Positions 8,618-17,866 of a DNA stretch of 64,000 nucleotides are shown one piece after another. The stretch's first letter is position 1. Every line of letters begins with the position of its first letter. The notes below the pieces were generated by a model, which was not told where the DNA came from, searched no databases, and saw only the letters and a list, made by a program, of their open reading frames with translations. The stretch comes from Motiliproteus sediminis (lineage in GTDB: Bacteria; Pseudomonadota; Gammaproteobacteria; Pseudomonadales; Balneatricaceae), in assembly GCF_017912535.1 (NCBI RefSeq), contig NZ_JAERQK010000005.1:1-64000 (forward strand), in the 5' to 3' direction. The translations under genes and the position numbers were made by a program.

Positions 8618-9742
8618 TCAGGCCGAGGGTGACTCCGCCTGCGCCGGGTAAACCGCCGCTTCCAGCGTTGCCAGCCGCTGCTGCAGTCGTTGCGGGTCGG
8701 GATCCTGCAGGTTCAGGTGGCCGATCTTGCGGCGTGGTTTCAACTGCTTGTTGTACAGGTGCAGCTGGATCTCGCCGCTGCCGGCTAGGTGGTCCGGCGG
8801 TAGCTGACCCAGCAGGTTGAGCATCGCCGCATGGGCCAGCGGTTGGGTTGGCCCTAGCCCGCGGCCGCAGATGGCGCGCAGGTGGTTCTCGAACTGCGAG
8901 CAGACCCCGGCAACCTGAGTCCAGTGGCCACTGTTGTGTACCCGCGGCGCCAGTTCGTTAACCAGCAACTGGTCACCCACCACGAAGCACTCGATCGCCA
9001 GTACGCCAACGTAGTCCCAGTGCTGCAACAACCGTTCTGCCAGCTCACGGGCCTGTTGTTCCAGCGCCGGGGTTAGCGCCGGTGCCGGTGCTTGCGAGCT
9101 GACCAGAATGCCCCCCTGATGGCGGTTTTCGGTCAGCGGGTAGCAGGCTTCGGTGCCGCTGGCGGAGCGTACCGCGATGATCGACAGCTCGCGGCTAAAG
9201 GCTACCTGCGCCTCTACCACCAGCTCCGGCCAGCACTCCAGCTGCGCGATCAGCGCGTCACGATCGTTGTCGCTGGTCAGCCGCCACTGGTTCTGGCCGT
9301 CATAACCCTGCTCGCAGGATTTGACGAACACCGGATAGCCCAGTTCAGCGACCGCCGCGCACAGCGTGTCGGCCGAGTTAACCCGCCGGAACGGGGCCAG
9401 CGCGATCCCCCGCGATTGCAGGAACGCTTTTTCGCGCCCGCGGTGCTGGCACACAGCGATGGCGTCAGGGTCGGGGTACACCGGACACCACGGGCGCAGG
9501 CTGCGCAGCAGCTCCGTATCCACTTGCTCGCGTTCCACCGTAACGACGTCGGGGCGGCCCAGAGCCTCATAGAGCGCCTCCGCCGTCACTGCCGGCGAAC
9601 GCTCCACCACCGCACCAAGCCCGGCGACGCAGTCGCTGTTCTCGCCCGCTTCCGCCAGAAAACTGAAACGCAGCCCCATGGGCCAACCGGCCAGCGCCAT
9701 CATCCGGGCCAGCTGGCCGCAACCGATAATCGCAATATGCAT
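8618..9742 (-). CDS. purK: 5-(carboxyamino)imidazole ribonucleotide synthase PurK
   Basis: A 374-residue ATP-grasp enzyme that converts AIR, ATP and bicarbonate to N5-CAIR in purine synthesis. It begins MHIAIIGCGQLARMMALAG, the PurK nucleotide-binding start. It has the YPVFVKSCEQGYDGQNQWR ATP-lid segment and the NELAPRVHNSGHWT metal/ATP site. Two adjacent ATGs overlap the purE stop codon; the second is preferred because GAGG lies seven bases before it. It is the last gene of an apparent sbtA-purE-purK operon. Confidence 0.95.
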   Translation of the reverse strand: MHIAIIGCGQLARMMALAGWPMGLRFSFLAEAGENSDCVAGLGAVVERSPAVTAEALYEALGRPDVVTVEREQVDTELLRSLRPWCPVYPDPDAIAVCQHRGREKAFLQSRGIALAPFRRVNSADTLCAAVAELGYPVFVKSCEQGYDGQNQWRLTSDNDRDALIAQLECWPELVVEAQVAFSRELSIIAVRSASGTEACYPLTENRHQGGILVSSQAPAPALTPALEQQARELAERLLQHWDYVGVLAIECFVVGDQLLVNELAPRVHNSGHWTQVAGVCSQFENHLRAICGRGLGPTQPLAHAAMLNLLGQLPPDHLAGSGEIQLHLYNKQLKPRRKIGHLNLQDPDPQRLQQRLATLEAAVYPAQAESPSA

Positions 9743-10236
9743 CATTCCACCTCGTGGGGGATGCTGTCGGTCTGGCGCGCGCGCCACTCCTGCAGCCGCT
9801 GGCTCAGGCCGCTGTCAGCCAGCGCCAGCATCTGCGCCGCCATCAGCCCGGCGTTATAGGCGCCGGCTTCGCCCACCGCCTGGCAGGCCACCGCCACGCC
9901 GCGCGGCATCTGTACCATCGACATCAGACTGTCCATGCCGTTGAAGTGGCGGCTGGATACGGGCACCGCGATCACCGGCAGATGAGTCATCGCCGCGGCC
10001 ATCCCGGCCAGGTGGGCCGAACCGCCGGCACCGGCGATGATCACCTCGATCCCCTGCACGTGGGCGCTGGACGCAAACCGGTACAAGCGCTCCGGCGTGC
10101 GGTGGGCCGAGACCACACGGGTTTCGTAACCGACGTCGAGCTCGTCGAGAACCCGGGTAGCGGCCTGCATGGTGGTCCAGTCGGACTGGGAGCCCATAAT
10201 GATGCTGACGCGGACCGGGAGGGAGGACTGGTTCAT
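9742..10236 (-). CDS. purE: N5-carboxyaminoimidazole ribonucleotide mutase PurE
   Basis: A 164-residue class I PurE that moves the carboxyl group of N5-CAIR to C4, giving CAIR. It shows VSIIMGSQSDWTTMQ, the active-site VVSAHRTPERLYRF histidine loop, IIAGAGGSAHLAGMAA and VPVSSRHFNGMDSLMS. An upstream in-frame ATG adds seven codons, but the one used here has GGAG nine bases upstream and matches the family start. The stop codon overlaps the start of purK. The gap to the upstream bicarbonate transporter gene is only 26 bases. Confidence 0.96.
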   Translation of the reverse strand: MNQSSLPVRVSIIMGSQSDWTTMQAATRVLDELDVGYETRVVSAHRTPERLYRFASSAHVQGIEVIIAGAGGSAHLAGMAAAMTHLPVIAVPVSSRHFNGMDSLMSMVQMPRGVAVACQAVGEAGAYNAGLMAAQMLALADSGLSQRLQEWRARQTDSIPHEVE

Positions 10237-10262
10237 GGTTGTTGCTCCATCGTGCAAAGAGG

Positions 10263-11195
10263 TTAAGGGGTCAAATGGCTGATCAGCGCGCTGTAGAGCG
10301 GAATGCCCACCAGCACGTTAAAGGGGAAAGTGACCGACAATGAGGCGGTGATCGACAGGCTCTGGTTGGCGCCGGGCAGCGCCACCGACATCGCTGCCGG
10401 CACCGCGATATAGGACGCGCTGCCGCCGAGAGTGGCGAGCAGGATCATGCCCCCGGTCGACAGCCCCAGCAGTGCGGCCAGCAGTGCGCCCAGAGTGGCG
10501 CCCAACAGCGGCATCAGCACGCCAAAGCAGCTGATGAACGAGCCGTACTGGCGCAGCGAACCGATTCGCGATGCGGCCACCCGGCCCATCTCCAGCAGGA
10601 ACAGCGCCAGTACGCCATGGAACAGGGTGCCAAAGAAGGGCAGCAGTTTGTCGGCACCGGAACCGGCCAGGAAGCCGATCAGCAGCGAGCCCACCAGCAG
10701 CAACACGCCCTGGTTGAGAAAGATCTCCCGCACCACCTCGCCGCGGTTGCGACCGCCGTTGTCAGCGCGCGCCAGCCACAGCCCCACCGCAATGGCGGGG
10801 ATCTCCAGCAGTGCGACAAAGAGGGCAAAATAGGGCTCGTAAGAGATATTGCTCGCTTCCAGCAGTGCCAGCGCTACCGCGAAGGTGGCGATACTGACCG
10901 AGCCGTAGTGGGCCGCCATGGATGCCGCATCCACCCGCGACAGGCCGCCGAACCAGCGCAGCAGCGGGAACGCCACCAGCGGCAGCAGGGCACCGAAGGC
11001 GATTACCGCCAGCGACTGCCACAGCAGCGCCAGGCTGGCGTGGCTGGCCAGCGCGATGCCGCCCTTGAGGCCGATCGCCACCAGCAGGAACAGAGTCAGG
11101 CTCTGGTACAGCCCCTTGGGCATCCTGATCGGTGCTTTGACCAGCTGGGCCAGCGCGCCGAACAGGAAAAAGGCGGCAACCACGTCGATCTGCAT
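10263..11195 (-). CDS. sbtA: SbtA-type sodium-dependent bicarbonate transporter
   Basis: A 310-residue integral membrane protein of the SbtA (formerly DUF897) family with about ten hydrophobic helices. Family segments include LFLLVAIGLKGGIALA, AAHYGSVSIATFAVA and LATLGGSASYIAVPAAM. The cyanobacterial family members import HCO3- with Na+. No PII-like SbtB partner gene is adjacent. It is followed after 26 bases by purE and then purK, the latter a bicarbonate-consuming enzyme, and a LysR regulator is divergent. Bicarbonate as the substrate is inferred from family membership. Confidence 0.88.
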   Translation of the reverse strand: MQIDVVAAFFLFGALAQLVKAPIRMPKGLYQSLTLFLLVAIGLKGGIALASHASLALLWQSLAVIAFGALLPLVAFPLLRWFGGLSRVDAASMAAHYGSVSIATFAVALALLEASNISYEPYFALFVALLEIPAIAVGLWLARADNGGRNRGEVVREIFLNQGVLLLVGSLLIGFLAGSGADKLLPFFGTLFHGVLALFLLEMGRVAASRIGSLRQYGSFISCFGVLMPLLGATLGALLAALLGLSTGGMILLATLGGSASYIAVPAAMSVALPGANQSLSITASLSVTFPFNVLVGIPLYSALISHLTP

Positions 11196-11205
11196 CGCCC
11201 GCCCC

Positions 11206-11409
11206 TTAGCTCGCGTTCAGGCCGGTTTGCAGGCGCGGTGCGTCTGCCGCGCCGCGTGCATTCAGCAGGCGCAGGCCGCCACTGCCGACCGCCAGCAGCG
11301 CCGCCACGCCGATCAGCCCCCAGCCGGGCAGGCCGTTGCCCAGTAGCAGGATGCCAAGGGCGAGCAGCAGGGCGATGCAGCAGAGTTCAAAGGCCAGAGT
11401 CTTGTTCAT
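11206..11409 (-). CDS. Small two-helix membrane protein upstream of sbtA
   Basis: A 67-residue protein with two hydrophobic segments (about residues 7-24 and 30-47) and a short polar tail. It ends ten bases before the sbtA start codon, is on the same strand and has a GGAG ribosome site, so it is probably the first gene of the sbtA operon. No family was recognised. It could be a small accessory subunit of the transporter; that is inference from position. Confidence 0.65.
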   Translation of the reverse strand: MNKTLAFELCCIALLLALGILLLGNGLPGWGLIGVAALLAVGSGGLRLLNARGAADAPRLQTGLNAS

Positions 11410-11490
11410 CGTCGGCTCCTTGTGGGTTGCTTCAGATCCCGTGAAACGGGGTCGGGAGTGGAATGGCGCCGATGATGAACTGAAATTAAA

Positions 11491-11539
11491 ATAGATAAAA
11501 ATCGATAGTTTTTATATTTTTAATAGACATATATCTATT
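11491..11539. promoter_or_regulatory. Candidate LysR operator/promoter for the sbtA operon
   Basis: This AT-rich stretch between sbtA and its divergent LysR gene has two nested inverted repeats. One is ATAAAAA and TTTTTAT separated by seven bases (11496-11516). The other is AATAGA and TCTATT separated by six bases (11522-11539). Paired T-N11-A-type palindromes are the usual binding layout for LysR regulators such as CbbR/CmpR. The composition stands out from the GC-rich surroundings. Confidence 0.5.
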
Positions 11540-11560
11540 TGCCTTGTGCAGGAGGGCGTT

Positions 11561-12490
11561 ATGTCGCGTATCTCGGCCCGGATCGGTACCTTGAGGCAGC
11601 TGGAAATCGTGCTGGCGGTGTACCAGCAGGGCTCCATCACCGCTGCTTCCCATGCGTTGCACCTGACCCAGCCGACGGTGTCGATGCAGCTGAAGAAGCT
11701 GGCCGACGGTGTCGGCTCACCGCTGTATGACACCGTGGGGCGCTCGCTGGTGTTCACCGAGGCGGGGCTGGCGGTGGTGGAGAGTGCGCGTGAGGTGCTG
11801 GCCTGTATCGATCGCCTGGGCATGACTCTGGCCGACCTGCAGGGGATGAAAGCCGGTACCCTCAGGCTGGCGGTGGTGACCACCGCCAAGTATTTCATTC
11901 CTCACCTGCTGGGGGACTTTCTCCGCCACTATCCGATGATCGATGTGGACTTCAAGGTGGGCAACCGCCAGCAGATCATCGACCGCCTCGGCGCCGGCGA
12001 GGATGACTTTTACGTGTTCAGCCACCCGCCGCAGGATCAGGAACTGGCGCTGCACCAGTTTGTGCCCAACCCGCTGGTGGCGATCGCGCCGCTGCATCAT
12101 CCGCTGGCCGGTGCCGGCGAGCTGGATCTGGCCGAGTTCGCCCGCCAGCCGTTTTTGAGGCGGGAACTGGGGTCCGGTACCCGCCACGCCATTGAGCGTC
12201 ATCTGCAGCAGGCGGGGGTGACCCTTAACGTGCGCATGACCATCGAGAGTAACGAGGCGATCAAGCATTCGGTGATGTCCGGGCTGGGGGTTTCGATCCT
12301 GTCCCAGCACACTCTCGGTTTTGGGGGCAGCAGCGGACTGGTGACCCTGCCGGTGAGCGGGCTGCCGATCAATACCCAGTGGTTTCTGGCACGCCTGCCC
12401 GGCAAACAGATGTCGGTAGTGGCGCGCACCTTTCTGGAGTATGTCGAGCAGGAGGGGCGGGGCAAGCTGCTGGGGGATATGGCCGGTTGA
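11561..12490 (+). CDS. LysR family regulator, CbbR-like
   Basis: A 309-residue LysR-type regulator with an N-terminal helix-turn-helix (LRQLEIVLAVYQQGSITAA then LHLTQPTVSMQLKKL) and a periplasmic-binding-protein-like effector domain to the end. The closest remembered family is CbbR/RbcR/CmpR, which controls carbon fixation and bicarbonate uptake genes, but no cbb genes are present. A perfect AGGAGG lies seven bases upstream of the chosen ATG; five codons of a longer frame were dropped for that reason. It is divergent from the sbtA operon, its likely target. Confidence 0.88.
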   Translation: MSRISARIGTLRQLEIVLAVYQQGSITAASHALHLTQPTVSMQLKKLADGVGSPLYDTVGRSLVFTEAGLAVVESAREVLACIDRLGMTLADLQGMKAGTLRLAVVTTAKYFIPHLLGDFLRHYPMIDVDFKVGNRQQIIDRLGAGEDDFYVFSHPPQDQELALHQFVPNPLVAIAPLHHPLAGAGELDLAEFARQPFLRRELGSGTRHAIERHLQQAGVTLNVRMTIESNEAIKHSVMSGLGVSILSQHTLGFGGSSGLVTLPVSGLPINTQWFLARLPGKQMSVVARTFLEYVEQEGRGKLLGDMAG

Positions 12491-12662
12491 GCCCGGTCCC
12501 TCTGCGCGGGAGTGGCCGTCTGGCTGGCATATCCCGGGAGCACCGGTATACCCCGGCTGTTGGTTTTTTGACTGGCGTCACATTAGTGACTGATTTTGCA
12601 CACAATGGCCGCGGAATTGATAACAATGGCCGGCAGCAACTTTTTGGGACAGGAATGGTGTC

Positions 12663-14141
<1,479 letters not shown>

Positions 14142-14203
14142 AAGGGGGTGGGCTCAGGCGCGGTAACATCTCCGGCGCCCGAGCAGGCTGGTCAAGGGTT
14201 TGC

Positions 14204-14416
14204 TCAGCTCTTGGGGCAGGTGGTGACACCGATCAGGGCGTACAGCGGACAGAAACGCAGCAGGCCGGTGATCAGCGGAACAAAGGCAAAGAAACCGATA
14301 ATGGTCTTGGGCAGACCCTCAGACATGATCGGGTTATCGACAAAACCGAGATAGAGCAGCGCCAGCGCCAACACCAGTCGAACAACCATATCGGCAACAC
14401 CTACGTTCCTTTTCAT
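14204..14416 (-). CDS. DUF2892 (YgaP-type) small membrane protein
   Basis: A 70-residue protein with two hydrophobic segments and the family pattern MKRNVGVADMVVRLVLALAL, then LITGLLRFCPLYALIG near the end. DUF2892 proteins resemble the membrane part of the rhodanese YgaP; the function of stand-alone forms is unknown. GGAGG lies six bases before the chosen ATG, which is why the longer upstream frame was rejected. A 31-codon membrane ORF sits just upstream on the same strand. Confidence 0.82.
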   Translation of the reverse strand: MKRNVGVADMVVRLVLALALLYLGFVDNPIMSEGLPKTIIGFFAFVPLITGLLRFCPLYALIGVTTCPKS

Positions 14417-14453
14417 ACGAGCCTCCAGCGAGTGAAATAAAACAATCAGATAA

Positions 14454-14549
14454 TCAGGATACCGCCAGAATAGCCAGCGACAGCAAACCAAGGCAGATGC
14501 AGCAGGCTCCGGCGATTTTTACGATTAAGGGCAGGTCATTGAGTTTCAT
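14454..14549 (-). CDS. Possible 31-residue membrane peptide
   Basis: A short frame encodes MKLNDLPLIVKIAGACCICL followed by a hydrophobic tail, one clear transmembrane helix with a basic residue before it. It ends 37 bases upstream of the DUF2892 gene on the same strand and may be cotranscribed. The ribosome site is weak. No family is recognised. It could be a real small membrane protein or a chance ORF. Confidence 0.35.
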   Translation of the reverse strand: MKLNDLPLIVKIAGACCICLGLLSLAILAVS

Positions 14550-14682
14550 CAGTGGACTCTAACGTAGCGCTGCCGTTTGTACTGTTGACCGGGATCAAGG
14601 CCTGGAACGCTGGGAAGGATTTAACGTTGGTAAAACCATGGAGCTGCGCCGATGCCGCCGGATCCACAAGGGAGACTCCACT

Positions 14683-15048
14683 ATGGCAGCCACATTGACC
14701 AGAAACGAGCGCAACCGGGCGCTGGACATGCTGCTGATCGCCCGGATGCAGCATACCCGCTGGGTGGCAGAGGTGAAGGAGAACCGGATCCCGCAGGTTG
14801 AGGGAGATCCCACCCGCTGCGAGTTTGGTCGCTGGCTGCTCGGCTCGCAAGAGACGCTGGCAGGCTTTGACGCCTTCCGCGCGCTGGAACAGCCCCACAC
14901 CGCACTGCATGATGCCTACAAGCGGCTACTTAAAAACCCCGCTAACGATGCCGAGCGCCAGGCTGTGGTCGACCACTCACGGGAGCTGATCGATAACATC
15001 GACCAGCTGGAGAACGCACTCAACCGGGCCCGGGTTGAGGCGGACTAA
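14683..15048 (+). CDS. Stand-alone CZB (chemoreceptor zinc-binding) domain protein, copy 1
   Basis: A 121-residue cytoplasmic protein consisting almost only of a CZB domain. The zinc ligands are His24 (MQHTRWVAEV), Cys46 (TRCEFGRWL), His72 and His76 (EQPHTALHDAY), the 3His-1Cys set of this family. CZB domains usually end chemoreceptors or diguanylate cyclases and sense zinc or hypochlorous acid. A free-standing form implies action in trans on a partner. GGGAG upstream fixes the start. A paralogue follows 107 bases later, and a diguanylate cyclase lies 0.5 kb upstream. Confidence 0.88.
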   Translation: MAATLTRNERNRALDMLLIARMQHTRWVAEVKENRIPQVEGDPTRCEFGRWLLGSQETLAGFDAFRALEQPHTALHDAYKRLLKNPANDAERQAVVDHSRELIDNIDQLENALNRARVEAD

Positions 15049-15155
15049 GGCGCAGTCACTGCTTTTTTATTGATAGTGTTGGCCGTGTTAACGGTACGTT
15101 AAGTACCGCAAGGATGCTTTTTTATCAGCCCGACCACAGGGAAGGAGGTCGACCA

Positions 15156-15485
15156 ATGAAAACCTACCAGACGGCGATTGCAGCGCTGCAACAGGCCAAA
15201 GAACAGCACCAGCAGTGGGTCGCCGAGGTGATTAACAGCCCGCTGCCCAAAGTCGAACATAACCCGCTGCGGTGTGCGTTTGGCCAGTGGTTGCAGGCCA
15301 GCGAGGCGGAGCTGGGTGAGCTGGCCGAGTTCCGCGCGCTGGATGAACCGCACCGCAAGCTGCATGAGGCCTACACCCTGATCAGCCAGACCCCGGGGCT
15401 GGACCTGCTGGAGCGGGAAACCCGTTACCACTCAACCCTGTTGATCGAGCGGATCGACGCGCTGCAGGCGGCGCTGGAAGCCTGA
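15156..15485 (+). CDS. Stand-alone CZB domain protein, copy 2
   Basis: A 109-residue paralogue of the preceding gene. The zinc ligands are all kept: His18 (EQHQQWVAEV), Cys40 (LRCAFGQWL), His66 and His70 (DEPHRKLHEAY). It has a strong AAGGAGGT ribosome site. The two copies align over nearly their full length but differ at many positions, so this is an old tandem duplication and not a recent one. No catalytic domain is attached. The function is probably zinc- or oxidant-dependent signalling. Confidence 0.88.
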   Translation: MKTYQTAIAALQQAKEQHQQWVAEVINSPLPKVEHNPLRCAFGQWLQASEAELGELAEFRALDEPHRKLHEAYTLISQTPGLDLLERETRYHSTLLIERIDALQAALEA

Positions 15486-15502
15486 CCTTGCTGACGCCAG
15501 TA

Positions 15503-15530
15503 GCCCGGGCCGCAACGGCCCGGGCGGTTT
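15503..15530. terminator. GC-rich terminator hairpin between convergent genes
   Basis: A perfect ten-base stem (GCCCGGGCCG with CGGCCCGGGC, three-base loop) is followed by GGTTT on the plus strand. It lies 18 bases past the second CZB gene and 6 bases past the end of the convergent gene at 15536. The U-run is short, so termination may be weak. Confidence 0.6.
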
Positions 15531-15535
15531 GCCTG

Positions 15536-16051
15536 TCAGGGTGCCAGTGAACCGATTCCGGTGACCGAGAACCAGGCCCCGCCGGGGGAGGTGATAAACA
15601 CCATTGGTGCCACGCAGGGATCCGCCAGCATATCCTTGGCTTTGATGTGAGCGTCACCGTTGGCGGGGTTGCCGATCATTACCTCGGCGCCGTTGCCGGA
15701 GATGCGGTTGACGGTGGTGGGGTTACCGTCACTATCCACCGACAGACAGCTGACCACGGCGCGGAAGAAGGGCGCGGGGTTGAAGCCGGCACCGTCGGAT
15801 TCGGGGATGATCAGCCCTTTTACCCGTACGTCCAGACGCCCTTTCTGATCCAGGGTGCCTTTGGCCATCTCCAGTACCCAGGGGCGGCCACCGCCGGGCA
15901 CACCGCGAATGGCGTTGGCGCCGCCGAGGTATTGGCCATCGACGCCGATCATGGAGTGAAAACGGACCACCGCCTCGCCGGAGGCCTGAACTGGGGCGCT
16001 GACGGCGGTGAGGGTGGCGAGCAGGGTTACAGTAAGCAGAGGTAGTCGCAT
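15536..16051 (-). CDS. Secreted hypothetical protein
   Basis: A 171-residue protein with a signal peptide (MRLPLLTVTLLATLTAVSA, cleaved after VQA) and a mature part of mixed beta character, including GVPGGGRPWVLEMAKGTLD and KGLIIPESDGAGFNPAPFF. Similar short exported proteins occur in soil and marine bacteria without known function. The repeated small-residue turns suggest a beta-sandwich. It has no same-strand neighbour within 800 bases. No function is assigned. Confidence 0.75.
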   Translation of the reverse strand: MRLPLLTVTLLATLTAVSAPVQASGEAVVRFHSMIGVDGQYLGGANAIRGVPGGGRPWVLEMAKGTLDQKGRLDVRVKGLIIPESDGAGFNPAPFFRAVVSCLSVDSDGNPTTVNRISGNGAEVMIGNPANGDAHIKAKDMLADPCVAPMVFITSPGGAWFSVTGIGSLAP

Positions 16052-16320
16052 AACAGTTCCTCCCTTGGAAGGGTGCGCCGGCGGGTGTTTGTGTCTGCCG
16101 ACGGGTGAGGGGCCAGCGGCGCGGGTGTTGCGGTGTGGGATTGGTGCCGGTGGTGTTTAGTCAACGCCGTGAGCGTTGGAATATTCCATCGCTGGCTTGG
16201 CTGCTCTGAGTTTTAAGCTGATTAATGTGCGGTGCGAGCGTCTTGGTTGCGCCCATTATGGAGGTGTTTCTGATTCGGCGTTTTGAGCTGATTAGCGGCG
16301 TTGCTTGAAAGCCTCTGTTC

Positions 16321-16860
16321 CGCCCACCCGGGCGGGTTCATTCTTTGTCAGACGCGACAAAGAACGAACCAAGAAAACGCTAACGGTGCTTTATGCCCCC
16401 TGGTTCCGCCGCCCTGCGGGTTCACTGCGCGCGGAGCGAAGAATCCGGGGATCGGCAGAGTGGCCATCCCTGGCCACGCTGCCGCCGCTTCGCGCATCCG
16501 GCGCTCGCCCCTGCGGGCCTTAATCGGATTCTCCGAGCCGTGCTCGTCGGCTCCAAAGGGGCTAAGTCGCAGCCGCAACACCGCATATCCCTGATAGTTA
16601 GTTGATAAAACAATAGGTGCCGCTTGCACCCCTGGCCCTCTCGAAAGCCGACGAGCACTGGACTCCCTTGAGGGTTTAAGCCCGGAGGGGCAAGGCCGGG
16701 ATGGCCGCTGCCGCAACAGCATGGCCAAGGATGGCCATTCTGTTGTGCCCCTCAAGGGAGTGCAGCGCGCAGGTCCCGTAGGGCGGGTTTTGTGGGCGAG
16801 CATTTTTTTGCTTCGTTTTTTGATGCGACTGTCAAAAAATGAAGGCGCCCGGGTGGGCGC
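16321..16860. repeat. Large intergenic hairpin-ended repeat, copy B (inverted relative to A)
   Basis: A 0.54-kb block bounded by CGCCCACCCGGGCGG (16321-16335) and its reverse form (16845-16860). Its end hairpins are TTCTTTGTC with GACAAAGAA (16341-16364) and TTTTTTGA with TCAAAAAA (16816-16839), each extended by a further paired segment. The left half matches the reverse complement of copy A's right half, and the right half matches the reverse complement of copy A's left half. The element is therefore the same one in opposite orientation. Frames such as the one antisense over 16348-16803 are repeat-derived and not considered genes. Confidence 0.85.
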
Positions 16861-16930
16861 AACAGCAGCTTACCAGCCACTAAATCAACGAGCTAAAAAC
16901 TCCCAACTCCCAGCCAACAACATCAAAACA

Positions 16931-17419
16931 TCAATCCCCCAGCCACTGATACATCACCAACGCATCCACATACCCCTTAACCGGATGGTTAAACGCCTTC
17001 GGTAAGCGCCCCACAATCTCGAACCCCAGCTTCTGCCATAACCGCACCGCGCCTTCGTTGGTGGCAGCAACAAAGTTGAACTGCATCGCCCGGTAGCCGA
17101 ACCGCCGCGCCTCTCGCAGCGAATGCTGGCACAGCGCGCTGGCCACCCCCTGACCACGGGCGCTGCTGGCGACCATATAACCGCAGTTGCACACGTGATC
17201 ACCGGGGCCGGCCTGATTGGTCTTGAGGTAGTAGGTGCCGACGATCTGGCTGTTCAGCTCCGCCACGTAGGTCTGGCGTGGCCGCTCCATCCACAGCCGC
17301 TGGGCCTCGGCCTTGTCGCAGTCGCGCGGGTAGGCGTAGGTCTCGCCGGCGCGGACGATCTCCGCAAAGATCGGCCAGATGGTGTCAAAGTCGGCGGCGG
17401 TGGCTTGGCGGATCTGCAT
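16931..17419 (-). CDS. GNAT family N-acetyltransferase
   Basis: A 162-residue acetyltransferase. It begins MQIRQATAADFDTIWPIFAE, has the acetyl-CoA loop SSARGQGVASALCQHSL at about residues 105-121, and the C-terminal FVAATNEGAVRLWQKLGFEIVG typical of GNAT enzymes acting on small amines or antibiotics. A longer frame upstream has no ribosome site. The substrate is unknown. It lies between repeat copy B and the IS5/attC region, so it is in a mobile-DNA neighbourhood. Confidence 0.88.
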   Translation of the reverse strand: MQIRQATAADFDTIWPIFAEIVRAGETYAYPRDCDKAEAQRLWMERPRQTYVAELNSQIVGTYYLKTNQAGPGDHVCNCGYMVASSARGQGVASALCQHSLREARRFGYRAMQFNFVAATNEGAVRLWQKLGFEIVGRLPKAFNHPVKGYVDALVMYQWLGD

Positions 17420-17866
17420 GGTGGTTCCCGGTCGGTGTGAGTGGTAAGTGGAGGTAGTGTAACGGTTATTTAGCCACAACGGATATGCGGACACGCTCTG
17501 GTATGTTTGTTCCAATTCACTTAGAGTCGGGGAATTAGGGGGGCGTCTGTGGTGCTAGTCACCGCGGTTAAGCTGTCCCCATTTGCCAGCTCACATCAGG
17601 GAGGAGAAGAGCGGTGCCACTGACAGTACGCTTTTCATCCGTTGAAGTTTGTCAATGTCTCCTGAGCGGGCCCTGTTGCCAGGGCTTTGTCCTGTTTAAT
17701 GGAAGTGCTTTCTCCGTAGGCGGCAATATTGATAACACATTCAGTATGTTACGAGTTGGTGAATTGTAGTGCTTCTGAAACAATGGCACTCCTGATAATA
17801 ATTGTCATGGGACTTTGTCCTCATAAACGAGCTGTTATACGAAATCACATATATGATATTCCCTAG
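17420..17866. other. Non-coding or unassigned stretch left of the IS element
   Basis: About 450 bases with no convincing gene. The base composition is more AT-rich than the flanks, particularly from 17690 on. It contains one short frame with a good ribosome site (listed separately). Together with the sequence right of the IS it may be the remains of one or more integron cassettes interrupted by the insertion. No second attC could be recognised here. Confidence 0.5.
17614..17769 (+). CDS. Possible 51-residue ORF in the IS-flanking region
   Basis: A frame starting GTG encodes a 51-residue cysteine-containing peptide (VPLTVRFSSVEVCQCLLSG at its start). GGGAGGAG lies about ten bases upstream, a better ribosome site than chance would often give. 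No family was recognised, and it lies in a composition-distinct stretch beside an IS and an attC. It could be a small cassette gene or a chance frame. Confidence 0.25.
   Translation: MPLTVRFSSVEVCQCLLSGPCCQGFVLFNGSAFSVGGNIDNTFSMLRVGEL

Noticed and set aside
16348-16803. 151-codon frame in repeat copy B, and similar frames at 4729-5238 in copy A
   Set aside because: They lie wholly in the repeat, run through hairpins and match one another only because the DNA repeats; treated as non-coding.
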